Source of the DNA: Emydura subglobosa
Taxonomy: Eukaryota; Chordata; Testudines; Chelidae
Assembly: GCA_007922225.1 (NCBI GenBank)
Contig: ML680053.1
Span: 2,680,319 to 2,744,318, forward strand
Direction: 5' to 3'
DNA length: 64,000 nt
Shown here: positions 1 to 11,101 of the stretch, piece by piece
How positions within the stretch are numbered: position 1 is the stretch's first letter
Layout: every line of letters starts with the position of its first letter
Program-made: the position numbers and the translations under genes
The notes under the pieces: generated by a model
Databases searched by the model: none
What the model saw: the letters and a program-made list of their open reading frames with translations, nothing else
What the model was told of the DNA's origin: nothing

Positions 1-886
1 CATATTTATCAAAAATGGTTTTCAAAGAAACCTGAAAATAGGTGCTATCTTCCTTGACTGATTTAGTTAAACTGGTGCAACTTTGTGTATAGGCATGCAA
101 CATTTACACCAGTTTAAAGAACATCCACCAGTTTTAAGATGATATAAGAGCATATCTGTACATACATTGTTGTACTGGTTTAAATCAGTTTGCCAACATA
201 TCTTAAATTAATCTGGTGCAACTTTGCGTGGATCAGACTTTACAATGTAATTTTTACAGCAGCTAGTGCAACATGGCCATTGAGCTGTGATTTAATATAA
301 TTAATATAATAGATTTAAACATGAATAATAGCCAGTGCTGTTGTGCATCTGATATTTGTATGCATGGATAGGTGGTGTGTGTGTGTGTATATACATAAAA
401 TAATGGACTCATAGTAGATCTTGCTGTAGTTATTATATATATTTCACATTAAGACTTTATGTATTAAGTGCCCCATGACAGCATTTAGAATACTGCACAA
501 TAAAGTACATCCTCCCCAGTAGAAGCTAAATACCCTTTCATTTGCAAAGTCACTTACTTCTCATAGAGAAAATATCCCTAAGCAAAATCATTTATCCAAA
601 CCTGACCTCAGCATTCTTCTATGGATACATTACATAACTGGATGGAAAACATATTTATTGAAATATACTTGTTATTATAGTGCTCTATGGTGCCATCTGG
701 TGAAATTAAGATAATGGCTTTGCTACTATGGCTAATGAAAGATGTTCACCTTTCCAGGGTGATTATTGTAGATTATTGTGCTGAGAGAGTTTGGATTATA
801 AATCTAAAAAATGAAGATAAATAAATTAAACTATCCTGCACACTTTTTAATTATTTTCTGTTATAATTCTTCCCCTCTTTATACAG
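1..886 (+). other. FCHSD2 intron (3' part), with inverted-repeat fragment
   Basis: Intronic DNA ending in a pyrimidine-rich tract and the AG at 885-886. The first 250 bases contain repeated words related to 'actggtgcaactttg' and 'ggtttaaatcagtttg', like decayed fragments of the short inverted-repeat transposons seen elsewhere in the window. A short GT run lies near 374-388. Nothing coding is seen. Confidence 0.6.
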
Positions 887-1009
887 GCTCTTGATGGAAA
901 TGTTTATGGTCACCTTAAGGATTATTTAATGGCATTCAGCAGGACTGAGCTAGAGACATGTCAAGCTGTACAGAATACATTCCAGTTTTTATTGGAAACG
1001 TCCAGCAGG
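887..1009 (+). CDS. FCHSD2: FCHSD2 exon: F-BAR region, first exon in window
   Basis: This exon is 123 bases, exactly 41 codons, in phase 0. The translation starts ALDGNVYGHLKDYL and ends QFLLETSSR. It belongs to the alpha-helical F-BAR region, which forms a curved dimer that binds membrane phosphoinositides. The acceptor (tttatacag) and donor (AGG|GTAAGC) are both good consensus sites. There is no frame break and the sequence resembles the known vertebrate protein closely. The preceding exons, including the start codon, must lie upstream of the window. Confidence 0.95.
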
Positions 1010-2399
1010 GTAAGCCTTTTAACCGATCCTTTATAGCTGAATAGCTAAAACATACAGTAAGTTATTGGGCTTATATTTTGGGCACTAGAGATTCATTCCT
1101 GAAATATAAGGTGCATTATATTTCTGATCATTCCTGTATTGTGTTCAATTTGACACAACCTAAAGGAGTTTTTCTGGGAAAAATACTGCATTCTCCTGAG
1201 TGCATTTGTATTCTACAGATTCTTTAGGTACTGCAGCAGCAATTGGGAAGTGTCCAATTATGTTCACTCTACACGCTTAGAAAGAGAAACTGCACTTCAC
1301 TCTACATGAAGGTTTTCTAGCAACATTAGTCATCCATGAAGTTATAGCAAACTGAAACTGCTTGGATCATTTTGTAGTCATTGACTGTCAACTTAAAAAA
1401 TAAAACACCATTGCATCTGATTCTTTTTTGAAATTATAATTGGCAAATATAGAAAACAGATTAGAATTTTGTAACTATTAAAGATTTCCAATAAAACACA
1501 AACAAACTAGACTTTATGTGTTATAGTATAATTCTAATATTCCTTGTATGAGCTATGATCACTCATACAAGAATAGAGCATATCATTTATGCACCTCTGA
1601 ATGTTGACTCAGATAGAAGCCAAACTACATATTTCTTATCCTTCCCCATTGATCTTGTTATAGTAGTTTAGGAGCAGTGAACTGACTTTTTATTAGATGT
1701 AGCGTGTAATGGACAAATTGAAAATTTACTGCTATATTCTAGCTAGTCTTGATGAGTTTATTTGGCAATTTCAGAGTAGAAGATGAAAATACCCTTTAGT
1801 CTTCTGCAGACAAAAGAGTTTACTTTAATCATTTGCTTTGGTATGTGTCATAGTGTTGCTTAATGACATGAGAGTTGACCTGTTGTTGGTTCTCTCCAAA
1901 AGAAGTATAATAGTTTATGGTGGCCACATGTCTATAGAGCTTGTATATATTCATTCATTTTTTACAATATTTTAGTAAATGCTTCATATTCAGAATGCAC
2001 TGCTTCACTCTTGTTCTCTGAATTGACTGTCTAAACTGTCATTTCTAAAGGTTGTTTGCATAGAAAATACATTTATCATATTTTTAATGGCATTTTAGCT
2101 AGAGCTTGTGCCAGCAAGCTTCTACTCAACCAGAAATCTGTTGGTATATTTTATTTTGTACAGTAAAAATTATCTGCATTCTATCTTGAATAAGTAGTTC
2201 TGTTTTCAGCCTCTCCAAGCTACCACAACACCTGGAGAAGCAACAAAAAAGTAACCACAGCAGTCATGTCTGAAAATAACGTTTACAGATGTTCTCTATC
2301 TTCTCACATTGGAATTAACTCACTCTTTTCTCTCTTGCTTTTCTTTATCCTTAAACAGAAGTCTTGTATTAAATTACTGCTTGGTGTGTGCATGTGTGC

Positions 2400-2418
2400 G
2401 AGAGAGAGAGAGAGAGAC
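2400..2418. repeat. (GA)n microsatellite
   Basis: About nine uninterrupted GA units in intron, next to a short GT-rich stretch. Likely length-polymorphic. Confidence 0.85.
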
Positions 2419-4339
2419 ATTTGTTTTCTACATTTATATAAGCACCTATCCCATACCAAAGGCCCATATCAGTTATTAAAATTCTCCTGATATAAAAACT
2501 CAGTAGGTCAGAATGACAGTAAGAGAACCTCCAAACCCACTAACATATATCTTCTCCTCATCCTCTCTTCTGTGCCCTTCAGCATGTTTTACAGTTGTTT
2601 TAGCAGGGCTCTAACAGACCAAAGGTAAGAGAAGGTGAATTCCAAAGCTGAGGGCATGTCACCAAAAGCAATAGGATGTATTTTAAAAATATTTCAAGAG
2701 TGCTTAGAGCATATGAAAGTGCATCATTTTTAGTTTTCTGTACACCAAAATAAATAAAGGTAGCCTGCCATCAGCCTCTTAGGTAGTCAAGATCCTAACC
2801 ATTTATTTTGTATTTTGACTGCCTCACCTGCTCTTTGCTCACTAATCAATCTTTGCTGGAACTACTAGCATTCTAGACCTTTGAGCAGCTTTAAACAGCT
2901 GCCATTTTTAAAAATAAAAAGCAAAATCTATCCAAAAAATTTACTTCCTCCTCCACTAAAATTGCACGGGTCTAAGGTTCAGAGCAAATGCAATTAAAGT
3001 CCTGGGGTAATGGAAACTTTAGGTTTCCATATCTTGTGATCCATCAAGTCTAGATGCAATTAAAAAGAAGAGATTCCTAGCCTTCCATACTTGCTTCCTG
3101 GTAATTTTCTAAATACCAGACCTTAATAATACAACAGTGTATGTGGAAAAGATACCTTAGGTCATTTGTAAGGTTTTCTAACATTTATTAGTTAAACTTT
3201 CCCCACTAAAATGTTCTTCTGTAGAATAGAGCTTATACATAGCTCATGGTGCTGTGATGTGTTGTGGTATGGAGGTTTTATTCATGCTGATTTGGAGAAA
3301 CCTACATAACCTGAAATTCAACTTGCTTTTTTAAGTGCCTGTTCTTACGCAAGAGTTTTACTTTTTGGTCTTAAATTTTCCAAACCTTAACTCGATTTAA
3401 AGATTAATTTTCTTTGGAATGCTTTGGTAAAATCCTATTAGCTGTTTTTGAAGTACTGAATTTCTGAGCTCAAGTTCTACTGAGAAGCTACATCAGCCCA
3501 GATTGCAGTTGTCAGTTTTATAATGCACACCAGTAACTGTGCATTATGTAATTGGTATTTAATACTGTCAATTAAGATAGCACATTCTAACCATTTGGTT
3601 TTTAGAAGGTGGACCAGAGAAAAGAATATATTTAATCATAATTTATTACATCTGAAGGATTTGCATTAGCAAGGCATCCAGTTAATTTCCTAAATGAAAA
3701 ATACAGATTAATTTTGAAACGTTGCTGCTGAGTCCTGAAAATGCAGCGTAGTTTAAGGCAGTCTCTTTATTTTCAGAAAAATTGCCAGCCACTCTGTAAA
3801 TAATGCCCTAGAAGTGTTTATTTGCCAGACATATAGTCTACTGTAACAGAACAATAATAGTAATATAGTTATATAGTCCTCTTCTGTCATTCTTAACTAA
3901 ACAGTAATCCTTGTGAGAGGAACTCTCTCATGTATGGTCTTGCTGAGGTGAATTTTTTCTTTGAAAAAGTGATCACTTTTGAGTTACACAAGATTAGACA
4001 ACAAGCAGTTTTCTACATTGATTAACGAAAAGCAGCTCTTTTGTAAAATTACCAATGTAGCTTATATAGTGTCCTCAGCAAGAAATGCTTTGCTAAATTA
4101 AAAAAATGTTGGTTTTAAATAGTTACAAAGTTTGAAAATGGTATGCTCAGTATGTGTGGTATGTTCAGTCTCCAAGCATCTATCAAGCATTGTGTAAAGA
4201 TGGATCAGTTGTCCGCACTTTCTCTTAATTCTTCTGACTCATTTATTGGCTGCTTTTTTTGAATGTGCATTTACTACTAGGTGATAAATTCAGTACAAGT
4301 GCATATGCAGAGTGCATTAAACCTGAATTAGGTGATTTA

Positions 4340-5100
4340 GGTGACAGAGAGTTTCTGCCTGTCTCAGAGCGCTCCACTCATCGCAAGGATGGTGCTTCTT
4401 CCGGGCTGTTCTAGAGATTAGCGTGAGGCTGACGCCCATTCCTATGGCCACACGCTGTCTCTGTGTCAGCCTGTGGCCCCTCTCTCATTCCAGGAATGGC
4501 AGTGTCCTCTTCGTGACTCAGCCCTTCAGCCAGGTCACTCAGTGTTCCGCCCTTCGGGGTTTAGTCCTTCAAAGTCTCTGTCATTCCCACAGTGACCCAG
4601 GCAGTCTTCCAGTTGAATGCCCTGCCAGTGCCACTTCCTTAATGGTTGCTAGGGGAGCCCAGGTCCACTCTGTACTCCGGGTTCCAGCCCAGGGACTCTA
4701 CAACACGCAGGCAAGGTCTGTTCAATCCCCAACCTTGCTGCTTACTCCCTGGGTTGCTTCCTACCCTGCATCCCACAGGCTGTCTTCTCCACCCTGTTCT
4801 CTTCAGGGTATGCACTCCCTCTGGGTCAGGGTCCCAGGGTCCTACTCTTCCTCTGGGTTCCGTCCTTCCCTCTCTATCAGAGGGTGACCGCCAACTTCCT
4901 CCCAGCAGCCCTTGCTTCTGCCAGCCTCCTGGGTTTAGGTTAGCCCAGCCCACCTCTGCTCAGGTGAACTTCCTTCTATTCAAGGCTCTCTGCGCCACCT
5001 ATATCTCCTTCGTTTACTGCTTAATATGTTAACTGGCCTATCTGGCCTCCATTACCCCTTTAGGGCAAGTGTGGGGTGGACATCCCATCACACTGCCAGA
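4340..5100. mobile_element. GC-rich interspersed repeat, possibly a solo LTR
   Basis: This block of about 760 bases is sharply more GC-rich than the A+T-rich intron on either side. It resembles a high-copy turtle repeat I recall, and its style suggests a solo LTR. I could not define terminal dinucleotides or a target duplication with confidence. Open frames inside it (for example 4423-4887) have no recognisable domain and are probably by-products of high GC. The class assignment is inference; a CpG-rich promoter is a less likely alternative because nothing downstream looks like a first exon. Confidence 0.4.
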
Positions 5101-6069
5101 CTTGGCCCTTTCTGATACCATCTGAAAGTTGAGAGTGAAAGCTCCTCTGCCTCCCCATCCCTCGCAACCTTAAGAATGTATCAGAAGGGTCCAGTAGGCC
5201 TTGGCATCCATTTGGCTGGATTTCGAACATCTTCTGCAAAGCCTGTGCTTTAAAGGATCCAATGCCCTTTGAATCTCTGAATTGAGTTATACCCAGTACA
5301 TTATATTTAAATGTGTAAGCTAATGATAAATACCGTTAGTCTGAATGTGTGATCATAATACCACATGCCATGTAAATAATTTCACCCCAGTGACAAATTC
5401 CCCTCCTCCCAGAAACTGCAAATTATTCATCATCCAATTTCAAAACTACCAACACCTCCCAGCTGTGGAAGTCATAACAAAACTCACAGCTCCTTTCAGG
5501 GCCAAGAATGCTATAACATACATTCATTTTAATGTGTTCAGGTTCAATTGAATGCATTTAATTATGTAAACTGATCACACATTCAGATGTTAAAATGTAC
5601 ATGCGTATGTACGTGTGACCTACTCATATATTCAAATATATGCACTTACATATACTGCGACACTTGGCTGCATGAGGAAATGAGGATTGGGTAAAGTTTC
5701 TGCAACTAGAAAACTTCCATTGGGAAAGGGCTTGGTGACAGGAGAGGGGGTAGACTAAGCCCTTGTCACTAGGGTTGGGAACACCTGTCACTTTAATTCT
5801 TTCCTTTCCTTTATTTAAGTGAGAAAATTGCATTAACATTTTCTATTTCATGTTATTTTTAAATTGAGAATATAATCACCCCAAATTCAAAATTTTTTAA
5901 AATGATGGTTCAGAAAACAGAAGCATTCTCTAGGTCGTATCTTAATCTTGCTATATAGCCTTCATTAGTATAGAATGATCTAACTAAGGAACAACACAAG
6001 CTTCCCTTATTATCCTTTGTTTGCCTGTTAATAAATTTCTGAAAAAATCTTTCTTTAGTGTCAGACTGA

Positions 6070-6086
6070 GGCCTTATCTACAGTGC
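6070..6086 (+). repeat. Harbinger left terminal inverted repeat
   Basis: Begins GGCCTTATCTACAG and pairs with the right end of the element. The TGA at 6067-6069 is the probable left target-site copy. Confidence 0.75.
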
Positions 6087-6459
6087 AGTTTTGTTGACAA
6101 GTCAGCTTTCATCAACAAAGCAGTGGAGGTGTACACGCTGAAGTGCTCCTCCCATCGATGTAATTCTCCTGCTATGCTAACATGATAAAACCATCTCGAC
6201 GAGCGACATAGAGCCTTTTGCGACATTTAGAGTGACACAATGTCAGTGTAGACACCTTACTTGATTATGTTGCCATAATTAGCCTTCAGGAGGTGTCTCA
6301 CAATGCCCATCATGATCACTCTTGTCAGCAGTTTGAACTCTGCTGTCCTGAAGGTACACAAGTATGCTCACCTCTTCCGTTCAAAGGCCCCAGAATTTTT
6401 TTAATTCCTCTACCTGTTTGCTATGCGTGCACAGTTCACGCAGCATCTTCCCAGCTGAC

Positions 6460-8062
6460 CATGCCAGTTGTACGTACCAGATGCTCTCCTGCGTGGAACA
6501 CACTGGAGCTTTTGAATCTGCTGAGTATATGGGGAAAGGAGACTGTGCAGTTGCAGCTTCACACCAGCCATAGGAATTTCAATACCATGGGCTGATTGCA
6601 AATGGCATGCATGAGAAGGGGCAAGAAACACACACTCAGCAGCGTTGTGCTAAAATCAAGGAACTGAGGCAGGCATACCAGAAGACAAGGGAGACCAACC
6701 ATCACTCTGGTGCAGTGCTGAAGACACACCATTTCTATAAGGAGCCGCACACACCATCCTTGGCGGTGACCCCACTTCCACCAACAAGAGCCCCATGGAT
6801 ACTTCAGGGGGACTGGAGGCAGTAACCAGCGGACCTAACCCACACAAGGAAGTGGTGGATGAGGAAGTGAAGCTGCAGAATGATTTGGAGCATATGGCAG
6901 GGTCGTCCGGTAATGCAGTGAGTCAGGACCGCTTTTCCACTCTGGAGGAGTTTAGCTAGTCCCAGCACTCTGGCTCTGGCATGCAGGACGTAGGAGAGGG
7001 GAACTCCAGTAAGTGCTCGTTTTGCTTTGATACTGTACAATGAGAGGAGATTGAGCTCTCATGTACTTTGTTATATGATACAGGAGGAATAAGGAACAGA
7101 AATAAACATAAGAGCCTGTCCCTATGCAGTGGGGCCATTGCGGAAAAGTTTGTTAATGTACACGGGAATGTCCCAGGAATCCTCCATAGAGATCACTAGG
7201 AAACTTTCCTCGAGGTATTCGGCAATCCTCTGCTGAAGGTTCATTGGCAGATCTGCCTTGTTTCTCGCCCGGCTGTCGGAAATTTTGCCACGCCAACCAG
7301 CAATTATTAGTGCAGGGAGCAGAGCAGCACACAGGCAAGCAGCATACAGAGCTGGTCTGAAACCACACACATGCAGGAGATGCACCCTTGTGTCTGGGTT
7401 ACCCTTAAGAGTGAGATACCAGGTTTGATTACTCTAGCCTGTGGAAAAGGGTACCAATATTCTGAATAGGCTCCCTAGCTGCTTATAGTAACTCCTTTTG
7501 CAAACCACCCTTTGTCTCTTCTTGCCCATTCCCCCTTGCCTGCTCCCCGCGAACTCACCATATTTGGGACTCGTGCTGACCTGTGTGCTAGTCAAGGGAC
7601 AGTGAGAAATAGGTGTGTGTAACTTTTAAGATTCACGGCTGTGAGTGCACTCATAATACTGTCTATTCATTGTTTTACTTAGCCTTCTGCAGATGTGCCC
7701 TTGAGGACCCACTCCTCCACACTGGCGGAGATCATACCGTTAGATAAGGCGCAGACCCAGGAGGAATAAGAAGAGTATGGTTCGTGAAGTGCTGCAGTCA
7801 ACAGATGCAGCACATAGTGAAACGAGCATGGAGGGGGGCCAACAATGAGAGACTCAGGCTGGATAGCCCAGAAAGGGCACAAGGGCAGGAGTGGATGATA
7901 AAGCTCCTGAAGGGCCAGACAGAGATATTGAAGTCTCTCATTAGTCTTCTGTCTGAGCACATCCATGCCAGACTGCCCCTTCCACCACTCAGAACTCCGA
8001 TCCGTGCCCTCCCCAAACTCCCCCACCCCACCACATTCTTGCATGTTCCTGGTCCCTCTCAC
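6460..8062 (+). pseudogene. Harbinger Myb/SANT-like DNA-binding protein (broken, two exons)
   Basis: In Harbinger elements this accessory protein binds the element ends and carries the transposase to the nucleus and to DNA. The reading starts near MPVVRTRCSPAWNTLEL, with the tryptophan-bearing first helix of a Myb/SANT (trihelix-like) domain, and runs to about 6595. A stop and frame change near 6596 then lead to a second frame reading KIKELRQAYQKTRE, typical of the end of this domain. A GTAAGT donor at 7009 and an acceptor ending at 7682 suggest an intron. Downstream, QTEILKSLISLLSEHI (in the open frame 7784-8293) resembles the coiled C-terminus of the family. The frameshifts and stops show that it is not functional. 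It could also be described as an MSANTD-like pseudogene. Confidence 0.7.
7122..7385 (-). CDS. Open 87-residue frame inside the Harbinger Myb-gene intron
   Basis: I do not recognise this frame. It is uninterrupted, begins with Met and has a hydrophobic N-terminal third (roughly residues 8-30, with alternating Ala, Leu and Cys). A protein-like helical stretch follows, containing LQQRIAEYLEESFLVI and ending INKLFRNGPTA. It lies antisense to the Myb-like gene, within the stretch that would be that gene's intron, and on the same strand as the transposase. It may be a third small gene of the element, a 3' coding part of another transcript, or a chance open frame. The balanced composition and lack of stops in an otherwise broken element are the only support. 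Confidence 0.35.
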   Translation of the reverse strand: MHLLHVCGFRPALYAACLCAALLPALIIAGWRGKISDSRARNKADLPMNLQQRIAEYLEESFLVISMEDSWDIPVYINKLFRNGPTA

Positions 8063-8409
8063 AGTACCCCATGCACTCCAGGCCTAGGGACTGGTGTCCC
8101 AATAAAAGCTGGAGTTACACCCTGCTGTGAGAGCTCTAACCACAAGATTGTTCTTCTTTGTCATGTCCCCTGGTTGACCAAAAGTGTGTTTGATCCTGTT
8201 ATTAAACTTGAGTCTTTGAAATTAAATGAGTCTTTATTTGTGAAATACATACATCGCTCAGTGCTAACATTGAAACACAGTGGCCATAGGTAGGAATATT
8301 TGCTCCTTGCAATTAACACTCAAGAAGCAAGCACTACAGGGGTAATTCAAGGCAGCAAGTAAACATTGCCTGGCCCAATGCATCACATAAAGACATATTA
8401 TTGGGAATC

Positions 8410-9560
8410 ATTGTCAAGATGCTCCTTCAAAGCCTCCCTGATTTGAATAGACTTCCGCTGCGCCCCTCTAATTGCCCTAGTATCTGGCTGCTCAAAATCA
8501 GCAGCCCTCTGATCAGCCTCAGCAGTCCACCATGGGGAAACTTTTCCCCCTTCGTTTCGCAAATGTTATGGAAAGTGCAGCAGGCTGCAATAACCATTGG
8601 AATATTTTCCTCATTGAGATCTAACTGGCCAAAAAGACAGCGCCAGCACCCTTTTAATCATCCAAAGGCACATTCAACGGTCATTTGGCATCTGTTTGAG
8701 CCTGTTATTGAAGTGCTCCTTCTGATGTCCAGGTTCCCGGTGTAAGGCTTCTTGAGCCAAGGAGTACACGGGGTTTCCAAGGATCACTATGGGCATTTCC
8801 ACACCCCCAATTAGAATCTTCTGATCGGGAAAGAAAGTCCCAGCTTGCAGCTTTCTATTCAGTCCAGTGTTCCAAAAGGTGCATGCATCATGCACCTTCT
8901 CTGACCACCCCACACTGATGTCAGTGAAACGGCCCCAGTGATTCACCAGCACCTGCAAGATCATGGAGAAGCAGTAGCCCTTTCGGTTGATATACTCCAT
9001 CATAAGATGGTCGGAGGCCAAAATTGGAATATGCATTCCATCTATCGCCCTGCCACAGTTAGGGAATTCCATTGCCTCAAAGCCATCAGTTATTTCCTGC
9101 ACATTACCGAGAGTCACAGTCTTTCGTAACAGGAGGCAATTAATGACCCTGCATACTTGCGTCACGGCACCCCCTCAGTGGACTTTCCAACTACAAATTG
9201 ATTTGCAACTGACCAGTAGCAGTTTGCCAGCTTCCACACAGCCATCACCACTTGCTTTTCCAGTGAGGGCAGCTCTCATGCTGGTGTACTTGCGTTGCAG
9301 TGCTTGGGTGAGCTCCACAACCAGTTCCCAGAAGATGGATTTGCACATCCAAAAGTTCTGCAGCCACTGCTTGTCATCTCATACATGCATCATGATGCGA
9401 TCCCACCACTCAGTGCTTGTTTCCAACGCTCGGTACCAACGGTCCACCATGGCAGGCTGTAACGTGAATGCCAGCAGCAATCTTGAATTATTTGTTTCCA
9501 TGGCAGACAACAGGGCAGGCATCACCAATTACTCTTTGTCTCACAGCTCATGAAATCCTG
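8410..9560 (-). pseudogene. Harbinger (HARBI1-like) DDE transposase, broken
   Basis: The transposase of PIF/Harbinger elements cuts and rejoins DNA with a DDE catalytic triad (DDE_Tnp_4 family). The longest open part is 8674-9165 on -. It shows CGRAIDGMHIPI with the first Asp, then GRFTDISVGWSEKVHDA with the second. The third acidic residue lies in VECAFG, just past the frame's end; translating on through one in-frame stop gives LKGCWRC and then CCTLHNICE, typical of the C-terminus. The region upstream of 9165 on - is frameshifted and only loosely readable toward the N-terminus. It converges with the Myb-like gene, the usual partner in this family. The stop after VECAFG and the frameshifts make it a pseudogene. 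Confidence 0.8.
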
Positions 9561-9962
9561 CAGGACCAGCCACATTGTGTTCATAATGCTTATTACCACA
9601 ATGATCAGCAGCTCTGGATCCATGTTGTGAGGCAGAGATGGTGGGTTCACAGTTTACAAGGGCTGTTGAAAAACAGTGCAAAACAAAGTCAGAAGCCCAT
9701 GGAATGATAGGATGGAAAGAACTGCATCATGGGACAGCGAGCATGTCCCCATGATCTATTCCCAGAGCTCCCAGAAGTAGAGGGTGAAAGAGGATGGCCA
9801 GTTTTACAGTGAGATAGCTACCCATGATGCATCACTCTCTGTCAATGCAAGAGCAACGAATGTGGATGCGCTCACCTGACAAAAAGAGAGGTGTGTGGAC
9901 ATGCTCAACCGATGTTTAAAGAGGCATATGATCGTCGACATAACTTAAGTTGATTTAATTCG

Positions 9963-9979
9963 GTACTGTAGACGTGGCC
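9963..9979 (-). repeat. Harbinger right terminal inverted repeat
   Basis: Reads GGCCACGTCTACAGT inward from 9979 and is followed by TAA (9980-9982), the probable right target-site copy. Confidence 0.75.
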
Positions 9980-10743
9980 TAAAAGTGAATATTTTAGTTA
10001 GTTTAAGCAACATCTGTTTGGCTGGTTGGTTCCAAGCATAAAAATTAAATAAATTTTTTATAGTCAGGTAATTCAAAAGTTACAGAACTATTAACTATGT
10101 AAACACCTTCTGAATCCCCAAACAGAAATCTGCATTTAAATTGTCAACATTAGTAATGTATGCTTTGCCACATAGTTTTATATAAATGTTATAAATATTA
10201 TTTCCACCAATTAAAGTACTAAACTCTCTGTTCAGCAGATTACATTTTTAAAAATCAAATTGATAAATATTAGTATGAATGCACCCTGGCTGTGATATGT
10301 AAATATTTTGCTTAATGTATTGGAAATTACAGGTTAGTATGGTATGTTTAACTGTAGCTAAAGCAGTTTTTAATTGGCACACTGTTAACCTCAATGTAAA
10401 AGATATGCACATTTTATCTGAGAACTTTTTCATCTGTAATATATGTTCAGATACAAAGAACTAAACCAAAGCTTCATTTTTCAAAAGTTTTTAGTAGTAG
10501 TTCTAGGGGTCCTATGGTTAATCAAAGTTTGATTATTTATGAAAAAATATGACAGCATTTCAACTTGTTAAAATACAAATTGTATTTGAAGAATCGTCCA
10601 TAAGAAGTCAAAATGTTTGTGAAACTGAAATTTTATGTATTTATCTTTTTGCTTTGTTCCCCACTTTTCCTTTTCCAGTGATATTTTCCATGGGATAATC
10701 TCTTATATTTATCTAAAAACAAGGTTAGATACTTTTTTAGTAC

Positions 10744-10906
10744 TCAATTCTGCACCTGATTGCACCCCACAGAGCACTTACAAGCAGTCATTTATAGTAT
10801 CATTGTCTTAGGATCTAACTCTGCAGCTTTGTCCCTGGACAGAATTCCCATTGAAAAAAATGGGATTTCCATGCATGGAGCAGCTGCAGAATTTGGTCCT
10901 GTTTGA
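10744..10906. repeat. Palindromic sauropsid-type repeat fragment
   Basis: Contains the words 'tctgcacctgattgcac' and 'gcagaatttggtcctg' around a central near-palindrome (cagaattcccattg ... atgggatttcc). This is the style of short foldback repeats scattered through sauropsid introns. Class not assigned. Confidence 0.45.
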
Positions 10907-11005
10907 AGTACAGTGTGTTAATTTTATCATTGCAACACTAAATATAATATGCCCTAATTCTACAAAATAAAACATAAATCTAATTGGAATTTGTTCTTTT
11001 TTCAG

Positions 11006-11101
11006 GTGGTGCGGGATTACAATCTTCAACTGTTTTTACAGGAGAACTCTGTATTTCACAGACCACAACCCTTCCAGTTCCAGCCTAGTGACAGCGACAC
11101 T
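11006..11101 (+). CDS. FCHSD2: FCHSD2 exon: distal F-BAR region
   Basis: This exon is 96 bases, exactly 32 codons, phase 0 on both sides. The translation begins VVRDYNLQLFLQEN and ends QFQPSDSDT. The phenylalanine- and proline-rich stretch ending in an acidic turn is typical of the late F-BAR region, where the polypeptide leaves the helical core. The acceptor has a long T-run (ttgttcttttttcag); the donor is ACT|GTAAGG. It follows the exon at 887-1009 directly in the protein. Confidence 0.96.

Larger units (their letters stand above)
6070..9979. mobile_element. PIF/Harbinger DNA transposon, two genes, decayed
   Basis: The element is bounded by inverted termini: GGCCTTATCTACAGT at 6070 and GGCCACGTCTACAGT read inward from 9979, with 12 of 15 bases matching. 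The flanks are TGA on the left and TAA on the right, which fits a decayed 3-base TWA target duplication typical of Harbinger elements. Inside are the two expected genes: a Myb/SANT-like DNA-binding protein on + (6460-8062, with an intron) and a DDE transposase on - (about 8410-9560). Both carry stops or frameshifts, so the copy is inactive. At 3.9 kb it is close to full length for an autonomous element. Confidence 0.85.
1010..11005 (+). other. FCHSD2 intron, about 10 kb, carrying a GC-rich repeat and a Harbinger transposon
   Basis: Intron from the GTAAGC donor to the acceptor ttcttttttcag. It contains a GA run (2400-2418), a GC-rich LTR-like repeat (about 4340-5100), a Harbinger element (6070-9979) and a palindromic repeat near 10744-10906. 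The rest, including 1010-4340, 5100-6069 and 9980-10740, is A+T-rich intron in which I see nothing coding. Confidence 0.85.

Noticed and set aside
4423..5032. Open frames of 104-154 residues on both strands in the GC-rich block.
   Set aside because: They overlap one another in several frames, have biased composition and no domain, and lie in what looks like a repeat.
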